Assembly: GCF_023721835.1 (NCBI RefSeq)
Contig: NZ_JAMKFE010000002.1
Location: forward strand, 186,001-250,000
Reading direction: 5' to 3'
Length of the DNA: 64,000 bases
Source: Caldimonas mangrovi
Lineage (GTDB): Bacteria; Pseudomonadota; Gammaproteobacteria; Burkholderiales; Burkholderiaceae_C
Part shown: piece by piece, positions 63,481 through 64,000 of the stretch
How the letters are laid out: each line of letters starts with the position of its first letter
Position numbering within the stretch: position 1 is the first letter of the stretch
Translations under genes and position numbers: made by a program
The notes under the pieces: model-generated
What the model was told of the DNA's origin: nothing
Database searches by the model: none
What the model saw: the letters and a program-made list of their open reading frames with translations, nothing else

Positions 63481-64000
63481 CTACGGTGTCGACGCGAACT
63501 GCCACCCGTGAACGATGGGCCAGTGCTCGGGGTCGTTCGCCTGCAGGCGCAGCAGCAGCTCGCGCGGCGCCTGTCCGCTCAAGCGGCGGAACTCGTGGCT
63601 CATGTGCGCCTGGTCGCTGTAGCCGCCGGCCGCCGCCAACTGCGCCAACGACGCCACCGGCTGTTGCAGCGCGCGCAGCAGCGTCTGCTCGAAGCGCTGC
63701 ACGCGTTGGAACTGCTTCGGCCCGAGGCCCAGCTCGGCCAGGAACAGCCGCTCGACCTGACGCGGGCTCCAACCCAGTCTGGAGGCCGCGGCGTGGATCG
63801 GCAGGGCGGCGTGGCGGTGCAACGCGAGTGCGCGTGTCCGGGTGTCGGCCCCGCCGGTCGATAGCTGGCGCCGCAGCGTCGCGAGCAGCAGCGCGACGCG
63901 TTCGAAGTCGCTGTGCGCGTCGGCGATCCGATGCAGGGCGCCAGGCCAGGCGGCGCCCCACAAGTCGGCGAGGTCGATCTCGATGTCCCGCAGGTGCTGC
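63481..64000 (-). CDS. AraC-family regulator, C-terminal part (partial)
   Basis: The frame stays open to the right edge of the window, so the start is missing; at least 170 residues are present. The AraC HTH pair is visible: ASRLGWSPRQVERLFLAELG and SLAQLAAAGGYSDQAHMSHE, followed by LSGQAPRELL. Sensor domain not seen. It is upstream on the same strand as the NuoB paralogue, 96 bases apart. Confidence 0.8.
   Translation of the reverse strand, partial: QHLRDIEIDLADLWGAAWPGALHRIADAHSDFERVALLLATLRRQLSTGGADTRTRALALHRHAALPIHAAASRLGWSPRQVERLFLAELGLGPKQFQRVQRFEQTLLRALQQPVASLAQLAAAGGYSDQAHMSHEFRRLSGQAPRELLLRLQANDPEHWPIVHGWQFASTP

Overview
The window is GC-rich DNA whose genes most resemble those of a betaproteobacterium of the order Burkholderiales, near the Rubrivivax/Leptothrix/Caldimonas-type lineages. 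This is inferred from gene content and order: gltB-gltD followed by an mla operon that includes mlaA, zwf-hexR facing tal-pgi, gltIJKL beside aspA, and protein motifs read by eye. No database search was possible. No rRNA, tRNA, CRISPR array, integrase or transposase was found.

Layout. 1-1838: end of gltB, then gltD (ammonium assimilation). 2115-6094: mlaFEDACB, retrograde phospholipid transport. 6140-11984: zwf-hexR facing tal-pgi-HAD hydrolase (central sugar metabolism). 11992-14470: GlxA-type AraC regulator, isochorismatase-like hydrolase, and a zinc-ribbon membrane protein. 14485-20202: two peptidase/amidohydrolase genes, an orphan Liv-type binding protein and a molybdopterin oxidoreductase. 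20266-23699: lipoprotein aminopeptidase, PHA-system protein, acyl-CoA-binding protein and a wax-ester synthase (storage lipid theme). 23713-35855: a large signalling block. It has a diguanylate cyclase divergent from a six-gene run: REC-degenerate HD-GYP protein, histidine kinase, 1282-residue multi-PAS kinase, Rcp1-like regulator, REC-PAS-LOV-GGDEF-EAL-REC protein, and GAF kinase. 35865-39715: small unknown protein, HypT-like LysR regulator and a large M50-type membrane protease. 39858-45514: aspartate ammonia-lyase with two binding proteins and a GltJKL transporter. 45515-46209: non-coding, holding a fold-back element with 82-bp inverted arms. 46210-53406: aldehyde dehydrogenase with LivFGMHK and a divergent AraC regulator. 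53574-59138: LysR/MFS pair, unknown protein, periplasmic asparaginase and LysR. 59276-62898: IclR regulator facing pcaB and a pcaC-pcaD fusion (protocatechuate branch of the beta-ketoadipate pathway). 62908-64000: orphan NuoB paralogue and a truncated AraC regulator.

How they fit together. Most blocks are ordinary catabolic, transport or envelope operons, each paired with its own regulator; several intergenic regions show palindromes or direct repeats suitable for those regulators. The most distinctive part is 23713-35855, where a predicted blue-light (LOV) sensor is fused to both c-di-GMP synthesis and degradation domains and sits among three kinases and two further response regulators. Other points of interest are the fold-back element, a three-hairpin repeat with compensatory changes between two convergent gene pairs, the pcaC-pcaD domain order, and the stand-alone NuoB.
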